DNA of 64,000 nucleotides, from the NCBI RefSeq assembly GCF_900105715.1, contig NZ_FNRY01000002.1:124001-188000 (forward strand). The letters run 5' to 3'. The translations under genes were made by a program, and so were the position numbers. Positions within the stretch are counted from its first letter, which is position 1. Each line of letters begins with the position of its first letter. The notes below the pieces were generated by a model. The model did no database searches, was not told the DNA's origin, and saw only the letters and a list, made by a program, of their open reading frames with translations. The stretch comes from Paramicrobacterium humi. Its GTDB lineage: Bacteria; Actinomycetota; Actinomycetes; Actinomycetales; Microbacteriaceae. Below, piece after piece: positions 63,434-64,000 of this stretch.

Positions 63434-64000
63434 CCAACATGCGAGCCGTCACCGCCGACGAGGCGCAGCCGTCCGCGACGCGGACGATCCCTCTCGACGA
63501 GCTCGGCTCGCGCGCCGCGCAGATCATCGCGAACATCGAGACCGTCATCGACGGCAAGCACGATGCCGTGCGCACGGCGCTCACGGTCCTTCTCGCGGAG
63601 GGCCACCTGCTGATCGAAGATGTTCCCGGCGTGGGTAAGACCGTGCTCGCCCGGGCGCTGGCGGCATCCGTCGGAGGAAGCGTCAGCCGCATCCAATTCA
63701 CTCCCGACCTGCTGCCAAGCGATGTGACGGGAGTCGCTGTCTACGATCAGGGAGAGCGCCGCTTCGAGTTCAAGCCCGGTCCGGTCTTCGCCAATATCGT
63801 GATCGGGGACGAGATCAACAGGGCGTCGCCGAAGACCCAGTCGGCTCTGCTCGAGTGCATGGAAGAGCGGCAGGTCACCGCAGACGGCACGACCTACGAG
63901 CTCGGCCGGCCGTTCACCGTGTTCGCCACTCAGAATCCCGTGGAGATGGAGGGCACGTATGCGCTCCCCGAGGCGCAGCGCGACCGCTTCACGGCACGGT
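63430..64000 (+). CDS. MoxR-family AAA+ ATPase, N-terminal part (cut by window end)
   Basis: The first 190 residues are present. Walker A DVPGVGKT is at 64-71, followed by the MoxR block [21 protein letters not shown], Walker [29 protein letters not shown] and the sensor segment [23 protein letters not shown]. MoxR ATPases act as chaperone-like maturation factors and are usually followed by a DUF58 protein and transglutaminase-like membrane proteins. Its start overlaps the coaD stop by four bases. The rest lies beyond the window. Confidence 0.93.
   Translation, partial: MTNMRAVTADEAQPSATRTIPLDELGSRAAQIIANIETVIDGKHDAVRTALTVLLAEGHLLIEDVPGVGKTVLARALAASVGGSVSRIQFTPDLLPSDVTGVAVYDQGERRFEFKPGPVFANIVIGDEINRASPKTQSALLECMEERQVTADGTTYELGRPFTVFATQNPVEMEGTYALPEAQRDRFTAR

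Overview
The window comes from a high-G+C actinobacterium (about two thirds G+C by eye), most likely a member of Micrococcales close to Microbacteriaceae. Pointers are the gene order ftsE-ftsX-smpB-ssrA, the block leuC-leuD-murA-plsC-gpsA-ddl-DUF3515-thiL-rsmD-recG-coaD, frequent GTG/TTG starts, and a TANNNT box 6-7 nt ahead of many start codons, which suggests leaderless mRNAs. The family-level call rests on remembered gene order, not on a search.

Layout. 1-1023: end of a tad/Flp pilus cluster (three TadE/TadG-like pseudopilin genes). 1025-2284: MFS transporter. 2357-6471: prfB, ftsE, ftsX, smpB and tmRNA (trans-translation pair). 6500-8914: a minus-strand run of alpha/beta hydrolase, DUF72 protein and HisN-type phosphatase. 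9027-13885: tRNA-Lys, malate synthase, DinB-family protein, a divergent glucose-6-phosphate dehydrogenase and two small unknown genes. 14076-16437: otsA-otsB trehalose synthesis. 16541-26622: branched-chain amino acid and serine synthesis (ilvD, ilvB, ilvN, ilvC, two small membrane proteins, serA, leuB, ilvE). 26641-27399: FAH-family hydrolase. 27612-33902: a complete, translationally coupled six-gene mevalonate operon in the Streptomyces CL190 order (mevalonate kinase, diphosphomevalonate decarboxylase, phosphomevalonate kinase, type 2 IPP isomerase, HMG-CoA reductase, HMG-CoA synthase). It takes acetoacetyl-CoA plus acetyl-CoA to IPP/DMAPP. 33941-36548: gltX (with an apparent single-base frameshift), a thioredoxin-reductase-like protein and tRNA-Gln.

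36549-42214 is an accessory stretch with lower G+C. It holds a decayed GIY-YIG nuclease gene and a compact rhamnoside-use cassette: GH78 alpha-L-rhamnosidase, MFS importer and a divergent MarR regulator with a perfect 19-bp palindromic operator. 42215-45232 returns to host-like sequence (YCII-like protein, unknown protein, metallo-beta-lactamase-fold protein, diacylglycerol-kinase-like protein, tRNA-Glu). 45390-50931 is a dipeptide/oligopeptide ABC transporter operon. 50958-52093 is a TerC-family membrane protein behind a yybP-ykoY (manganese) riboswitch. 52107-54251 is leuCD behind a leucine attenuation leader whose short peptide carries Leu-Leu-Leu. 54272-64000 is cell-wall, lipid and cofactor housekeeping (murA, plsC, gpsA, ddl, DUF3515 lipoprotein, thiL, rsmD, recG, coaD), ending inside a MoxR-type ATPase gene.

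Most of the window is conserved housekeeping. The items most worth a second look are the gltX frameshift, the leuCD attenuator, the 16-bp inverted repeat bracketing tmRNA, the tRNA-adjacent rhamnosidase/MarR cassette, the placement of the mevalonate operon, and the altered active-site motif of the G6PDH paralogue. I saw no CRISPR array, integrase, transposase or prophage genes.
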